A stretch of DNA of 46,978 bases, taken from assembly GCA_030627905.1 (NCBI GenBank), contig DAOVRZ010000031.1:1-46978 (forward strand). Reading direction: 5' to 3'. The notes beneath the pieces are model-generated. The model saw only the letters and a program-made list of their open reading frames with translations, was not told the DNA's origin and made no database searches. Position numbers and translations under genes: made by a program. How positions within the stretch are numbered: position 1 is the first letter of the stretch; each line of letters starts with the position of its first letter. Of this stretch, positions 37,489 through 46,978 are shown piece after piece. This stretch comes from JAGMES01 sp023128035 (GTDB lineage Bacteria; Bacillota; Halanaerobiia; DY22613).

Positions 37489-39096
37489 ATGGATAATTCA
37501 AAACAAGAAAAGATTCTGTTAATGTTATTACCTTTCTGGGCTCCACTAAACCCACCCTTGGGCATTTCCTGCTTGAAGGGATATTTGCAGCATCATGGGT
37601 ATAATGTGAAAGCACTCGATCTTAATCATAATTCTGTGCTTTGTGAGACTAATTATATGTATTTGCAGAAACTGCGGCAGATGGTTGATCAGAACAAAAT
37701 AGGTAATTTACATATGATTGGGTATGATGTTTTGATGAACCACATGGTCACTTATATTAATTCGACTGATGAAACTACACTTTTTGAATTGGTTCAGATT
37801 CTCATTGAGAAAAATTTCTTCACAAAAATTAGTATCCAAGACGTTAAGATATTGAATAATCTAGTAGCTGACTTTTATGTAAAACTTGAAGAGTATTTGC
37901 TTGAACTTATAGACTCTTATCAACCGAGTATCTTTGGTCTGTCGGTTTATAATAGCACATTTGGTCCATCTTTGTTTGCTTTTAAGTTGATAAAGGAACG
38001 TTATCCTCAGATCAAAACTCTTTTTGGAGGAGGAATATTTGCTGGACATCTCACTTATGGTTCGGAAAATTTTCATAGATTTGTAGAAAAAACTCCTTAT
38101 ATTGATAAAATATTTGTTGGAGAAAGTGAGCAACTCTTTTTGCGATATTTGCAGGGCCAACTCCCTCATGATCAAAAAGTATACACCCTGAGTGATATTA
38201 ATAATGAATTTCTTGATTTGAATAATAGTAGCTTACCTGATTTTTCTGATCTTGAGGTAGATCTGTATCCTCAATTAGCATCCTATGCTTCACGAAGTTG
38301 TCCGTTTAAATGTAGTTTTTGTTCAGAGACGGTTCTCTGGGGAAATTATCGGAAAAAGCCTGTCAAACAAGTGGTTGATGAACTGTGTATGTTATCTGAA
38401 AAATATAACAGCAAACTCTTTATGCTGGGTGATTCTCTACTTAATTCATTGGCTTCAGATCTGGCCACAGAATTTATTAGTAGAGAAAGAGAGATTTATT
38501 GGGATGGCTATTTACGTGCAGACCCTATGGTATGCAAACCTGAGAATATCCAATTATGGCGAAATGGTGGACTTTATCGGGCAAGATTGGGTATTGAGAG
38601 TGGTTCAGAAAATGTTTTGAATCTGATGAACAAAAAGATTACTCCAGAGCAAATTAGAGCAGCCATCTCTGGCCTTGCATCAGCAGGAATCAAAACCACA
38701 ACTTACTGGGTTGTAGGCCACCCCGGTGAGACTGAGGAAGACTTTCAAAAGACTTTAGATCTGCTAAGTGAACTCAAAGATGATATTTATGAAGCTGACT
38801 GGGCACCTTTCTTTTATTACCCATCAGGACAGGTAAGTTCTGAATCATGGGGAGAGATATATGGAACTAGTCTTCTATACCCAGAAGAGGCTACTGAGAT
38901 GTTGATTACTCAGACCTGGGTTTTGAACACTGATCCTTCACGGGAAGTAATCTATGAGCGTTTAAACAGGATCGCCAAGCATTGTCAGCAACTCGACATC
39001 CCAAACCCATATTCGCTAGAAGAAATCATTGCTGCTGATGAACGCTGGAAGGAGTTACACGCCAATGCAGTTCCTGGTTTTCTTGATCTGGTGTGA
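37489..39096 (+). CDS. B12-binding-domain radical SAM enzyme
   Basis: The 535-aa protein follows GGAGGAG. Residues 8-245 form a cobalamin-binding-like region (LLPFWAPLNPPLGISCLKGYL, SYQPSIFGLSVYNSTFG, LFGGGIFAGHLTYG, DKIFVGESEQLF), with an unusually long helical insertion of about 90 residues after the first strand-helix unit. The radical SAM domain has SCPFKCSFC (Cys271, Cys275, Cys278), then FMLGDSLLN, RARLGIESGSENVL and TYWVVGHPGETEEDF. This is the class B architecture used for methylation at unactivated carbon and other reactions. It lies 33 bases after the RaSEA-like gene and 32 before the next NRPS gene, so it is part of the operon and probably modifies the bound peptide or a precursor. 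Whether it truly binds cobalamin is not shown by a DxHxxG motif, which this class often lacks. Confidence 0.85.
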   Translation: MDNSKQEKILLMLLPFWAPLNPPLGISCLKGYLQHHGYNVKALDLNHNSVLCETNYMYLQKLRQMVDQNKIGNLHMIGYDVLMNHMVTYINSTDETTLFELVQILIEKNFFTKISIQDVKILNNLVADFYVKLEEYLLELIDSYQPSIFGLSVYNSTFGPSLFAFKLIKERYPQIKTLFGGGIFAGHLTYGSENFHRFVEKTPYIDKIFVGESEQLFLRYLQGQLPHDQKVYTLSDINNEFLDLNNSSLPDFSDLEVDLYPQLASYASRSCPFKCSFCSETVLWGNYRKKPVKQVVDELCMLSEKYNSKLFMLGDSLLNSLASDLATEFISREREIYWDGYLRADPMVCKPENIQLWRNGGLYRARLGIESGSENVLNLMNKKITPEQIRAAISGLASAGIKTTTYWVVGHPGETEEDFQKTLDLLSELKDDIYEADWAPFFYYPSGQVSSESWGEIYGTSLLYPEEATEMLITQTWVLNTDPSREVIYERLNRIAKHCQQLDIPNPYSLEEIIAADERWKELHANAVPGFLDLV

Positions 39097-39128
39097 TTAA
39101 AAATGTGGCTATTTAGGAGGTAAGATTG

Positions 39129-42100
39129 ATGGAATTACGGAAAAAGATCATTGAAAAATATTGGCTAAAAAAGTTGGAGGGGAATATACCGAAAATTACT
39201 TTACCAGTAATCAGTGATGCTCCAAAGATTGGGCAAATCCAAAGAGGAGAACTCCAACTTGACTTACCAATAGAAGCAGTAGAACAGATCAAAAAGGTTG
39301 GAAGAGGTTCAGAGCTTAACATCTTCATTATCTTTTTTAGCGTTTTGAATATTGCTTTACACAAATATACTGGTCTAGAAGATCTTGTAGTGGGAACAAC
39401 AAATCTTATTGGTCAAAAGAATGAGCCGTCACTGCTTTTGTGTAGAAATGCTTTAACGAAAGAACTTACTTTAAAAGAGATGATTATCCAGACTAAAGCA
39501 ACTTTCCAGGATGCAGTAAATCATAGTGATTATGATTTTACAAATATTTATAATAAGCTACAAATTAACTATCAACACGGTTCCCTTAATCTGTTCAATA
39601 TTGCGGTAATTTGTGAGGAAATTCAACCCAAAGTCTCAGAACTTGAGCAGTTTTCAGTAGTCTTTACTTTGAAGATTTCTAAAGCAGGTATTAGTGTACA
39701 GGTAGAGTATGATTCATACCAATATGAAGCTGAAATAATTCAGAGATTTTGCAAAAATCTGATAAGCGTTTTAACCGACCTGACCACAAATCTGGCTTTG
39801 ACTATTGTAAAAATTCCCATAGTTGATCTAGAAGAACAGCAAAAATTGGAAAGTTTTAATAATACTTATGGAGAGTATCCTCAGGACACAACACTTTATG
39901 AATTGTTTGTGGAACAAGTTGAGAGATCACCAGAGTTTCCAGCACTGCATTTTCAGGATGATACCCTTACTTATCGGGAGTTAAATGAACGTTCTAACCA
40001 GTTAGCCTGGTTTTTACGAAAAAAGGGTATTACCTCAAATGATATTGTTGCACTGATGATCAATATATCTATTGATATGGTGATTGGCATAATTGGTGTA
40101 TTAAAAGCAGGAGCTGCGTATTTACCGATAGATCCAGATCTGCCAGAAGATCGGATTAGTTATATGCTCCATGATTCAAAGGCAAAACTGCTCTTGACAG
40201 ATGGAACAGCAAGCAATCTGAATCCGCCTCTTGAGGTAATCAACATCACCCAGTTGGAACTCCATCAGGAGCCAACCGGTTATGTAGAAGTGGAAAGTCA
40301 GGGGACAGACCTGGCCTATGTAATCTATACTTCTGGTTCTACTGGAGAGCCAAAGGGTGTGTTGATTCAGCATAATAATATTGTGAATCAATTGATCGGT
40401 TTGCAAAAAACATATCCCTTTGACGATAGTTTGCGTCATGTACTAATGGCTCCATATACCTTTGATCCATCTGTTCAGCAAATATTTTTGCCTTTGATTA
40501 CTGGGGGCCAACTGTTTTTGGTCACCAAAATGATGAAAAATGATCCTAGACGGATGTTTGAATTGATCAAATCGAAAAAGATCAATGTTTTTAACACTGT
40601 ACCTTCATTAATGGAGAGTCTAATGGCTCTGGCTGAAGATGAAGAAAGACTAGAGTTTATATATGTGATTCTTGCAGGTGAAGTGTTCTCTAAAAAACTT
40701 CATCAACGACTGTTGAATAGCTTTACTATTGATAAATTGATTAATATTTATGGACCCACAGAAGCGACCATTAATACAACTCTATATGAATGCAAATTAG
40801 AAGAAGAATATACCACCATACCTATTGGCAAACCCTTGATGAATTACAAAGTATGGATTCTTAATGAGGAACAACAGATAACGCCTATTGGGGTTCCAGG
40901 AGAGTTGTGTATTGGTGGGGAGGGGCTGGCTCGTGGTTATGTTAATAAACCTGAGCTTACTAAAGAAAAGTTTATCAATAACCTATTTGTACCAGAAGAA
41001 AAGATGTATCGGACAGGAGACCTGGCTCGGTGGTTACCTGAGGGGAATCTGGAGTTTTTAGGACGAATTGATAACCAAATAAAAATCCGCGGTTTTCGTG
41101 TTGAACTAGGCGAGATTGAAAATCAACTTCTGAAATATCCAGAGATTAGCGAAGCTGCTGTGGTGGCTCTTACCAGGGAAGATGGAGACAAATATCTTTG
41201 TGCATATTATTTAAGCAATCAAGATGTACCAAATCCAGATTTACGGGAGTATTTGGGAGAAAGATTGCCTGATTATATGATTCCCACATATTTTTTCAAG
41301 TTAGAAAAAATGCCACTTACTCCTAATGGTAAACTTGATCGGAATTCTTTGCCTGCTCCTGATCAGTTTCAGCAAGAACAAACGGAGTTGGTTGCATCGC
41401 AAAATATGACTCAAGAAAGATTGTTGGCAATCTGGAAAGAAGTTTTACAGATTGAAAATATTGGAGTGAAGAGTAATTTTTTTGAACTGGGTGGTCATTC
41501 TTTAAGAGCTACAGTACTTTCTGTCCGAATTTATAAAGAGTTTAACGTGGATGTGCCAATCCATGAAGTATTTGCAAGACCAACCATTGAACTATTGGCT
41601 AAACATTTAAGCGAATTACAAAAGAGTGAGTTTACAGCTATTGAACCTGTTGAGAAAAGACCCGAGTACCCTCTGTCATCTGCACAACGCAGGATGTACA
41701 TCGTTAACCAACTGGAGGCCAATAAAATTAATTATAATATACCATCTGTTCTTGTCCTTAAGGGAAAAGTAGATATAGAAAAATTTGAACAAGCCTTTGC
41801 TCAATTGATCACAAGACATGAAACTCTCAGGACTAGCTTTTATACAATAGATGGAGAACCCGTACAAAAGATTCATGATACAGTAAATTTTGCAATATCA
41901 TTTCAAGAAATACCAGAAGCTCAGGTGGAAAAATTAGTTAGAGAGTTTATTCAACCATTCGACCTAAGCTGTGCCCCCTTATTACGGGTGAAACTATTGA
42001 AGGTGACTGAAGAGAAACATATTTTGATGGTAGATATGCACCATATTATTTCAGATGGTGTATCAATGGAGATTATAGTTGGAGACTTTTTAAATCTATA

Positions 42101-45100
42101 CATGGGATATGAGTTACTTGAATTACCCATTCAGTATAGAGATTTTGCGGTCTGGCAAAATGAATTAATAAAGTCTGGTTTGATCAATAAACAGGAAGAA
42201 TACTGGTTAGATTTATTTAACGATCGAGAAATTCCAGTCTTAAATCTACCAACAGATTACCCAAGACCTAAATTAATGGATTATCAAGGTAATGCCATTC
42301 ATTTCGAAATTGATAAAGAACTAACGAAGAAGCTCAACAATTTAGCGAGTTCAAATGGCGCGACTTTGTATATGGTCTTATCAGGAGTCTTTAACATTCT
42401 TTTAGCTAAATACTCTAGTCAGGAAGATATCATAATAGGTTCACCGATTGCAGGTAGAACTCATCCAGATTTGGAATCTGTGATAGGTATGTTTGTAAAT
42501 ATTCTAGTAATGAGAAATGCTCCTAAGCAAGATAAGACCTTTGTTGACTTCTTAGGTAAGATTAAAGAAAATGCACTTATGGCATATGAAAATCAAGATT
42601 ATCAGTTTGAGATGTTGGTTGAAAGATTAGATTTGGAAAGAGGTTTAATCCCTAGGGATTTAAGTAGAAACCCATTGTTTGATGTAATGTTTGCCTTACA
42701 AAATCAGATGACATCTGGGGTTGATTTTCCTGATTTAAAGCTTTCTAACTATAGTATAGGAAATCAAGTGGCTAAATTTGATCTTACCCTTAATGCTTTT
42801 GAAAGTGAGAAAGGATTACATTTTGATCTGGAATATAAGACAAAGTTATTTAAAGAAGAAACGATAAAGAGAATAGCCAGACATTTTGTTAATTTAATCA
42901 ATGAGGTCGTAGAGAATCCAGAGGGTCAGATCAAAGAGTTCCAGACGATTTCAAATGAAGAAAAAGAGCAATTTTTATATGGTTTTAATGATACGGAAGT
43001 GAAATATCCAACAGATATAACTATGCATAAATTATTTGAAGAGATTAGTGAAAAAAATGCTGATTATACTGCTTTAGTTTATGATAATAAGAATTTAAGC
43101 TATGGGGAGTTAAATGAAAAGGTTAATCAGGTAGGAAGACTGCTTCAGAATAAGGGGGTTGGGTCGAATACTGTTGTAGCTATCATGATGAAGCGTTCTT
43201 TTGAGCTGGTAATTGGCATGCTTGCAATTTTAAAAGCTGGTGGAGCTTATTTGCTGATAGATTCATCCTATCCTCAGGAAAGAATTGAATTTATGTTTGA
43301 AGATAGCGGAGCAAAAATTTTGCTGGCCCAGAAAGAGTTAACAGATCATATTCAATTAGATATAAAAAAAATTATCCTTAATGAAGAAAAAAACTACAGC
43401 TTAGATTGTTCTAATCTAGAATCTATAAGTAACCCTAGTGATCTGGCATACATAATCTATACTTCAGGAACAACCGGTAAGCCAAAAGGGGTTATGATCG
43501 AACATCGTAATATTAGCAATACTCTTCAATGGTATAAAGATGAACATAATTTAGATCATACAGATAGTACATTACAGCTATTTTCAATAGGTTTTGATGC
43601 TTTTGTAATAGGTCTATTCGGACCACTTGTAAGTGGTGCGCGGGTTGTATTGGCAAAAGATGAAGAAGTGAAAGATCCATTGATTATCAAAAAATATATT
43701 AAATCTGAAAAGATAACACATGTAAATTTAGTTCCTTCGTTATATACGAGTGTATTGGATTGTTTAACAGTTGGAGATGTAAAATCACTAAAAGTTGTTA
43801 TTTTGGGCGGAGAAAAGATCAGCTCAAAATTAGTTAAAAAGAGTAAAGATTTAAAAAGTTCTTTAGAAGTGGTCAATGAATATGGGCCAACAGAAAATAG
43901 TATAGTATCAACTATATGTAGGGATGTAAATACTGATTCAAATGTGACCATTGGTAAACCAATTTCTAATACACGAGTTTATATCCTTGATAAATATGAT
44001 CATTTGGTGCCACAGGGAGTTTTTGGAGAGATATGTCTTTCTGGAAATGGTCTTGCTAGAGGTTATTTGAATAGATCAGAGTTAACTGATGAAAAGTTTA
44101 CTAAAAATCCTTATACTACCGATATGATGTATCGTACAGGTGATTTAGGCAGATGGTGTCCTGATGGTAATATAGAGTTTTTAGGTAGAATTGATCATCA
44201 GGTGAAGATTCGTGGATATAGGATTGAATTGGGAGAGATTGAAAGCCAGTTAGTGAGTGATGAATGGATAAAGGAAGCAGTTGTCTTAGATCATCAAGAT
44301 AAAAACGGTAATAGATATTTAGTCGGATATCTGGTTTCTGATTCTGAACTGGTCATATCTAATATAAGAGAAAATCTTTTAAAAACTCTACCAGATTATA
44401 TGGTTCCAGCATATTTTGTGAAAGTAGATAAAATCCCATTGACACCTAATGGTAAAATTGATCGAAAAGAATTGTTAAAATTTGATACATTGATAAAATC
44501 AGAGATAGAATATGCAGCACCACGAAATGATATAGAAAAGATATTGGCAGAGATCTGGGCAGATGTTCTGGATGTTAAGCAGGTTGGAATCAATGATAAT
44601 TTCTTTGAATTGGGTGGGCAATCATTAAAAGCAATCAATGTAGTTTCCAAGATATATAAAAAATTAAGTGTAGAGATTTTATTAGGAGATATCTTTAAGA
44701 ATCCAACTATCAGTAAACTGGCAGAATATATTGGTGGGCTAGAAAATAGTATTTATTCAGAAATTGATCTGACTTTTGAAAATAATATATGTCCTTTATC
44801 ATCAGCTCAGAAGAGAATATTCCTCATCAATCAGTTTAAGGGAATAGGAATCAGTTATAACATGCCTGGAGTTATGATTATTGATGGTGATCTTGATATC
44901 GCAAGGTTGAAAGATGCATTTAAAAAGTTAATCTTAAGACATGAAGTTCTGCGTACATCATTTAAGGTGATTGAAGGTAATCCTAAGCAGGTGATCCATG
45001 AAGATGTGGAATTTGAGATTGTTTTGCTTAAATTGGACGATCTGCAGTATGATGCAGAAGAGATAAAGGAAATCGTCAAGGGGTTTGTTAGACCATTTGA

Positions 45101-46978
45101 TTTAACGAATGCTCCTTTATTAAGGGTAGCTTTAATTGAAACTAACGAGCGCAATTATCTTTTATATGATATGCATCATATTATTGCTGATGGAGTGTCA
45201 ATGAATATACTTATCAGTGACTTAATCAAATTTATGGATGGTGAAGAATTGCCTGAGCTTAAGAGACAGTATAAGGACTTTGCTGTATGGCAGAATAAAT
45301 TCTTGATTTCTGATGAAATAAAAAAACAGGAGAAATACTGGCTTGATCACTTTATTAAAGATGGTGAACAACTTCCTGTTTTACAACTTCCAACAGATTA
45401 TCAAAGGCCAGCAATTTTGAGTTTTGCAGGAGATAGTGTAACGTTTAGCATCGGTGATGTTCTAGCAAGACAGGTTAATGAATTGGCATCTTATCATGGT
45501 GGAACTTTGTATATGGTTTTATTGGCAGCGTTTAATCTGCTTTTAGCTAAGTATGCTAGTCAGGAAGATATTATTGTTGGTTCACCAATTGCAGGTAGAT
45601 CTCATCCAGATTTAGCGAACATAGTTGGAATGTTTGTTAATACTTTAGCTATGCGGAATGCTCCTGAAAGTGATAAGACTTTTGTGGAATTTTTCTCTGA
45701 GGTAAAGGAAAATGCTCTTAAAGCCTTTGAAAATCAGGGTTATCAATTTGAGATATTGATTGAAAAGCTTGAGGAGAAAGGTTTAGTGCCAAGGGATTTA
45801 AGCAGGAATCCTCTCTTTGATGTCATGTTTGTGCTACAAAATCTGGATTCAGCAGCTGTACAGTTAAGTGATCTGACATTTACACCATATAAATTTGAGA
45901 ATCAGACATCTAAATTTGATTTAACTTTAACTGGGTCAGAATTTGAGGATAGAATTCAGTTTAATTTTGAGTATTGTACGAAGTTGTTTAAGCGTGAAAC
46001 AATTGATAGGATGGCTAGGCATTTTGTGAATATACTGACTGAGATTGTTGCAGATCCAGTTAAGAAGATTGCTGACTTTGAGATGATTACAGGTGATGAG
46101 AGGGAACAAATTCTCTATGAGTTTAATGATACTGCTGTTGATTACCCGAAAGATAGGGTTATACATGAGGTCTTTGAGGAAGTGGTTGAACGGTATCCAG
46201 ATAAGGTGGCGCTGGTGTTTGAGGATGAGAAGATTAGCTATCGGGAGTTGAATGAGAGAGCTAATGTGGTGGCGAGGGGGTTGAGGGATGGAAGGGGAGC
46301 TGGCCCTGAAGAGATCATTGGAATCTTAATGGAGCCTTCTATAGAAATGATAGTTTCGATTTTTGCAATATTGAAATCGGGAGCAGCATATCTACCAATC
46401 GATCCAACTTACCCTGTGAGCCGAATAGAGTTTATGCTTTCAGACTCGAACAGCCGGATCTTATTAACTCAAAATCATCTGGCTTATAAAGTTAAATTTG
46501 CTAGAGAACTGATCATTGTTGATGATACCATAAATGTAAATGATTTAAATAGCTCAAATTTAGAGAATGCAAATCGCTCAAATGATCTTGCATATGTAAT
46601 CTATACTTCAGGTTCAACAGGCCAACCAAAAGGAGTTATGGTAGAACATAAATCCTTGATTAATCTATGCAACTGGGCCAACCATTATTACGAAATAACT
46701 TCCGATGATCGTGGTACTAAATACGCTGGAGTTGGCTTTGATGCTTCTATAATTGAAATCTTCCCACTTCTAACTAGTGGAGCTGAGATTCATATTATCT
46801 CTGAAGATATTCGACTTAACTTAAAGAAATTGAACAGTTATTATGAAATTAATCAGATTACGATAAGTTTTCTACCTACTCAAGTTGCAGAAAAATTCGT
46901 GGAATTAGAAAATAACTCACTACGCTATCTTCTAGCTGGAGGAGATAAACTAAAAACTTATCATAAAGGAAGTTATCA
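39129..46978 (+). CDS. NRPS: halfC-A-PCP-C-A-PCP-C-A..., partial at right edge
   Basis: The ATG follows AGGAGG at 39115-39120; the frame is open to the window end, about 2616 residues. Residues 1-245 are a C-domain C-terminal lobe without HHxxxDG, as in the proline-activating NRPS. Then: A (YVIYTSGSTG near 397; pocket DPQNIAIINK), PCP (Ser791), C (HHIISDG at 971-977), A (YIIYTSGTTG near 1441; pocket DAINIGEIVK), PCP (LGGQSLKA, Ser1832), C (HHIIADG at 2016-2022), A (from about 2344, YVIYTSGSTG near 2489), cut after the LLAGGDKL segment, with partial pocket D-A-I-F-L-A. I cannot assign any of these codes. No termination domain is reached, so the protein and the assembly line continue past the edge. 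Confidence 0.92.
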   Translation, partial: MELRKKIIEKYWLKKLEGNIPKITLPVISDAPKIGQIQRGELQLDLPIEAVEQIKKVGRGSELNIFIIFFSVLNIALHKYTGLEDLVVGTTNLIGQKNEPSLLLCRNALTKELTLKEMIIQTKATFQDAVNHSDYDFTNIYNKLQINYQHGSLNLFNIAVICEEIQPKVSELEQFSVVFTLKISKAGISVQVEYDSYQYEAEIIQRFCKNLISVLTDLTTNLALTIVKIPIVDLEEQQKLESFNNTYGEYPQDTTLYELFVEQVERSPEFPALHFQDDTLTYRELNERSNQLAWFLRKKGITSNDIVALMINISIDMVIGIIGVLKAGAAYLPIDPDLPEDRISYMLHDSKAKLLLTDGTASNLNPPLEVINITQLELHQEPTGYVEVESQGTDLAYVIYTSGSTGEPKGVLIQHNNIVNQLIGLQKTYPFDDSLRHVLMAPYTFDPSVQQIFLPLITGGQLFLVTKMMKNDPRRMFELIKSKKINVFNTVPSLMESLMALAEDEERLEFIYVILAGEVFSKKLHQRLLNSFTIDKLINIYGPTEATINTTLYECKLEEEYTTIPIGKPLMNYKVWILNEEQQITPIGVPGELCIGGEGLARGYVNKPELTKEKFINNLFVPEEKMYRTGDLARWLPEGNLEFLGRIDNQIKIRGFRVELGEIENQLLKYPEISEAAVVALTREDGDKYLCAYYLSNQDVPNPDLREYLGERLPDYMIPTYFFKLEKMPLTPNGKLDRNSLPAPDQFQQEQTELVASQNMTQERLLAIWKEVLQIENIGVKSNFFELGGHSLRATVLSVRIYKEFNVDVPIHEVFARPTIELLAKHLSELQKSEFTAIEPVEKRPEYPLSSAQRRMYIVNQLEANKINYNIPSVLVLKGKVDIEKFEQAFAQLITRHETLRTSFYTIDGEPVQKIHDTVNFAISFQEIPEAQVEKLVREFIQPFDLSCAPLLRVKLLKVTEEKHILMVDMHHIISDGVSMEIIVGDFLNLYMGYELLELPIQYRDFAVWQNELIKSGLINKQEEYWLDLFNDREIPVLNLPTDYPRPKLMDYQGNAIHFEIDKELTKKLNNLASSNGATLYMVLSGVFNILLAKYSSQEDIIIGSPIAGRTHPDLESVIGMFVNILVMRNAPKQDKTFVDFLGKIKENALMAYENQDYQFEMLVERLDLERGLIPRDLSRNPLFDVMFALQNQMTSGVDFPDLKLSNYSIGNQVAKFDLTLNAFESEKGLHFDLEYKTKLFKEETIKRIARHFVNLINEVVENPEGQIKEFQTISNEEKEQFLYGFNDTEVKYPTDITMHKLFEEISEKNADYTALVYDNKNLSYGELNEKVNQVGRLLQNKGVGSNTVVAIMMKRSFELVIGMLAILKAGGAYLLIDSSYPQERIEFMFEDSGAKILLAQKELTDHIQLDIKKIILNEEKNYSLDCSNLESISNPSDLAYIIYTSGTTGKPKGVMIEHRNISNTLQWYKDEHNLDHTDSTLQLFSIGFDAFVIGLFGPLVSGARVVLAKDEEVKDPLIIKKYIKSEKITHVNLVPSLYTSVLDCLTVGDVKSLKVVILGGEKISSKLVKKSKDLKSSLEVVNEYGPTENSIVSTICRDVNTDSNVTIGKPISNTRVYILDKYDHLVPQGVFGEICLSGNGLARGYLNRSELTDEKFTKNPYTTDMMYRTGDLGRWCPDGNIEFLGRIDHQVKIRGYRIELGEIESQLVSDEWIKEAVVLDHQDKNGNRYLVGYLVSDSELVISNIRENLLKTLPDYMVPAYFVKVDKIPLTPNGKIDRKELLKFDTLIKSEIEYAAPRNDIEKILAEIWADVLDVKQVGINDNFFELGGQSLKAINVVSKIYKKLSVEILLGDIFKNPTISKLAEYIGGLENSIYSEIDLTFENNICPLSSAQKRIFLINQFKGIGISYNMPGVMIIDGDLDIARLKDAFKKLILRHEVLRTSFKVIEGNPKQVIHEDVEFEIVLLKLDDLQYDAEEIKEIVKGFVRPFDLTNAPLLRVALIETNERNYLLYDMHHIIADGVSMNILISDLIKFMDGEELPELKRQYKDFAVWQNKFLISDEIKKQEKYWLDHFIKDGEQLPVLQLPTDYQRPAILSFAGDSVTFSIGDVLARQVNELASYHGGTLYMVLLAAFNLLLAKYASQEDIIVGSPIAGRSHPDLANIVGMFVNTLAMRNAPESDKTFVEFFSEVKENALKAFENQGYQFEILIEKLEEKGLVPRDLSRNPLFDVMFVLQNLDSAAVQLSDLTFTPYKFENQTSKFDLTLTGSEFEDRIQFNFEYCTKLFKRETIDRMARHFVNILTEIVADPVKKIADFEMITGDEREQILYEFNDTAVDYPKDRVIHEVFEEVVERYPDKVALVFEDEKISYRELNERANVVARGLRDGRGAGPEEIIGILMEPSIEMIVSIFAILKSGAAYLPIDPTYPVSRIEFMLSDSNSRILLTQNHLAYKVKFARELIIVDDTINVNDLNSSNLENANRSNDLAYVIYTSGSTGQPKGVMVEHKSLINLCNWANHYYEITSDDRGTKYAGVGFDASIIEIFPLLTSGAEIHIISEDIRLNLKKLNSYYEINQITISFLPTQVAEKFVELENNSLRYLLAGGDKLKTYHKGSY

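Noticed and set aside
37861..38175. 104-codon minus-strand open frame
   Set aside because: It is antisense to the B12-type radical SAM gene, with no start signal; a shadow frame.
43556..43951. 131-codon open frame on the minus strand
   Set aside because: It is fully antisense to the last NRPS gene, whose frame carries clear A-domain motifs here, and its own translation has no ribosome site or recognisable family.
9146..46978. Epimerization, thioesterase or reductase domains in the NRPS genes
   Set aside because: After each carrier a C domain or protein end follows; I saw no GxSxG thioesterase motif or reductase fold. Release is presumably encoded beyond the right edge.
1..46978. CRISPR arrays, tRNA or rRNA genes
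   Set aside because: I saw no regularly spaced repeats and no cloverleaf or rRNA core sequences; the repeated NRPS motifs are protein-level repeats.

Overview
The window is AT-rich, low-GC bacterial DNA with strong AGGAGG-type ribosome binding sites and short intergenic gaps. This suits an anaerobic or spore-former-type Firmicute, of the Clostridia or Halanaerobiales kind, but that is an inference from style only; there is no rRNA or housekeeping gene to place it.

Region 1 (1-5600) is accessory DNA. It begins with the tail of a probable transposase abutting a truncated minus-strand tyrosine recombinase. Two tiny peptides follow, then a stretch that resembles a small integron-type cassette array. 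Three GC-rich, imperfectly self-complementary segments (about 1364-1505, 2585-2668 and 2703-2790) surround three small genes: a stand-alone recombinase core-binding-like protein, an unknown protein, and a nucleotidyltransferase-like protein of a kind familiar from gene cassettes. After these come a decayed ISL3-like transposase, a second decayed IS with clear 17-bp terminal inverted repeats (4135-4151 and 4620-4636), and a 5'-truncated AAA-ATPase-like/PD-(D/E)XK gene.

Region 2 (5600-9145) holds a terminator, a structured stretch with a 9-codon reading frame, and a 1034-aa protein with an N-terminal GNAT domain and a long beta-rich part of unknown function. A strong hairpin lies between it and the next gene.

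Region 3 (9146 to the right edge) is one same-strand nonribosomal peptide synthetase (NRPS) operon of at least 37.8 kb and seven genes; its end is outside the window. Visible domain order: C-A(Thr code)-PCP-C-A(Cys-like)-PCP-C / halfC-A(Pro code, interrupted by radical SAM + B12-like domain)-PCP-C / A-PCP-C-FkbH / PCP-C-A-PCP-C-A(interrupted by methyltransferase)-PCP-C / RaSEA-like radical SAM / B12-type radical SAM / halfC-A-PCP-C-A-PCP-C-A... Every complete NRPS protein here except the FkbH-ended one stops after a C domain, so the protein breaks fall between C and A; three of them show short acidic-aromatic C-termini or half-C N-termini that may be docking parts. No epimerization, thioesterase or reductase domain is seen, so the release step is not visible.

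Working model: a peptide of at least nine adenylation steps, starting Thr, Cys-like, Pro, with the proline unit possibly modified by a built-in cobalamin radical SAM enzyme, a glycerate-derived unit possibly inserted by the FkbH domain working with the N-terminal carrier of the next protein, one residue methylated by a built-in methyltransferase, and two free radical SAM enzymes for further tailoring. The radical-SAM-interrupted adenylation domain, together with three radical SAM enzymes in one NRPS operon, is the most striking content.
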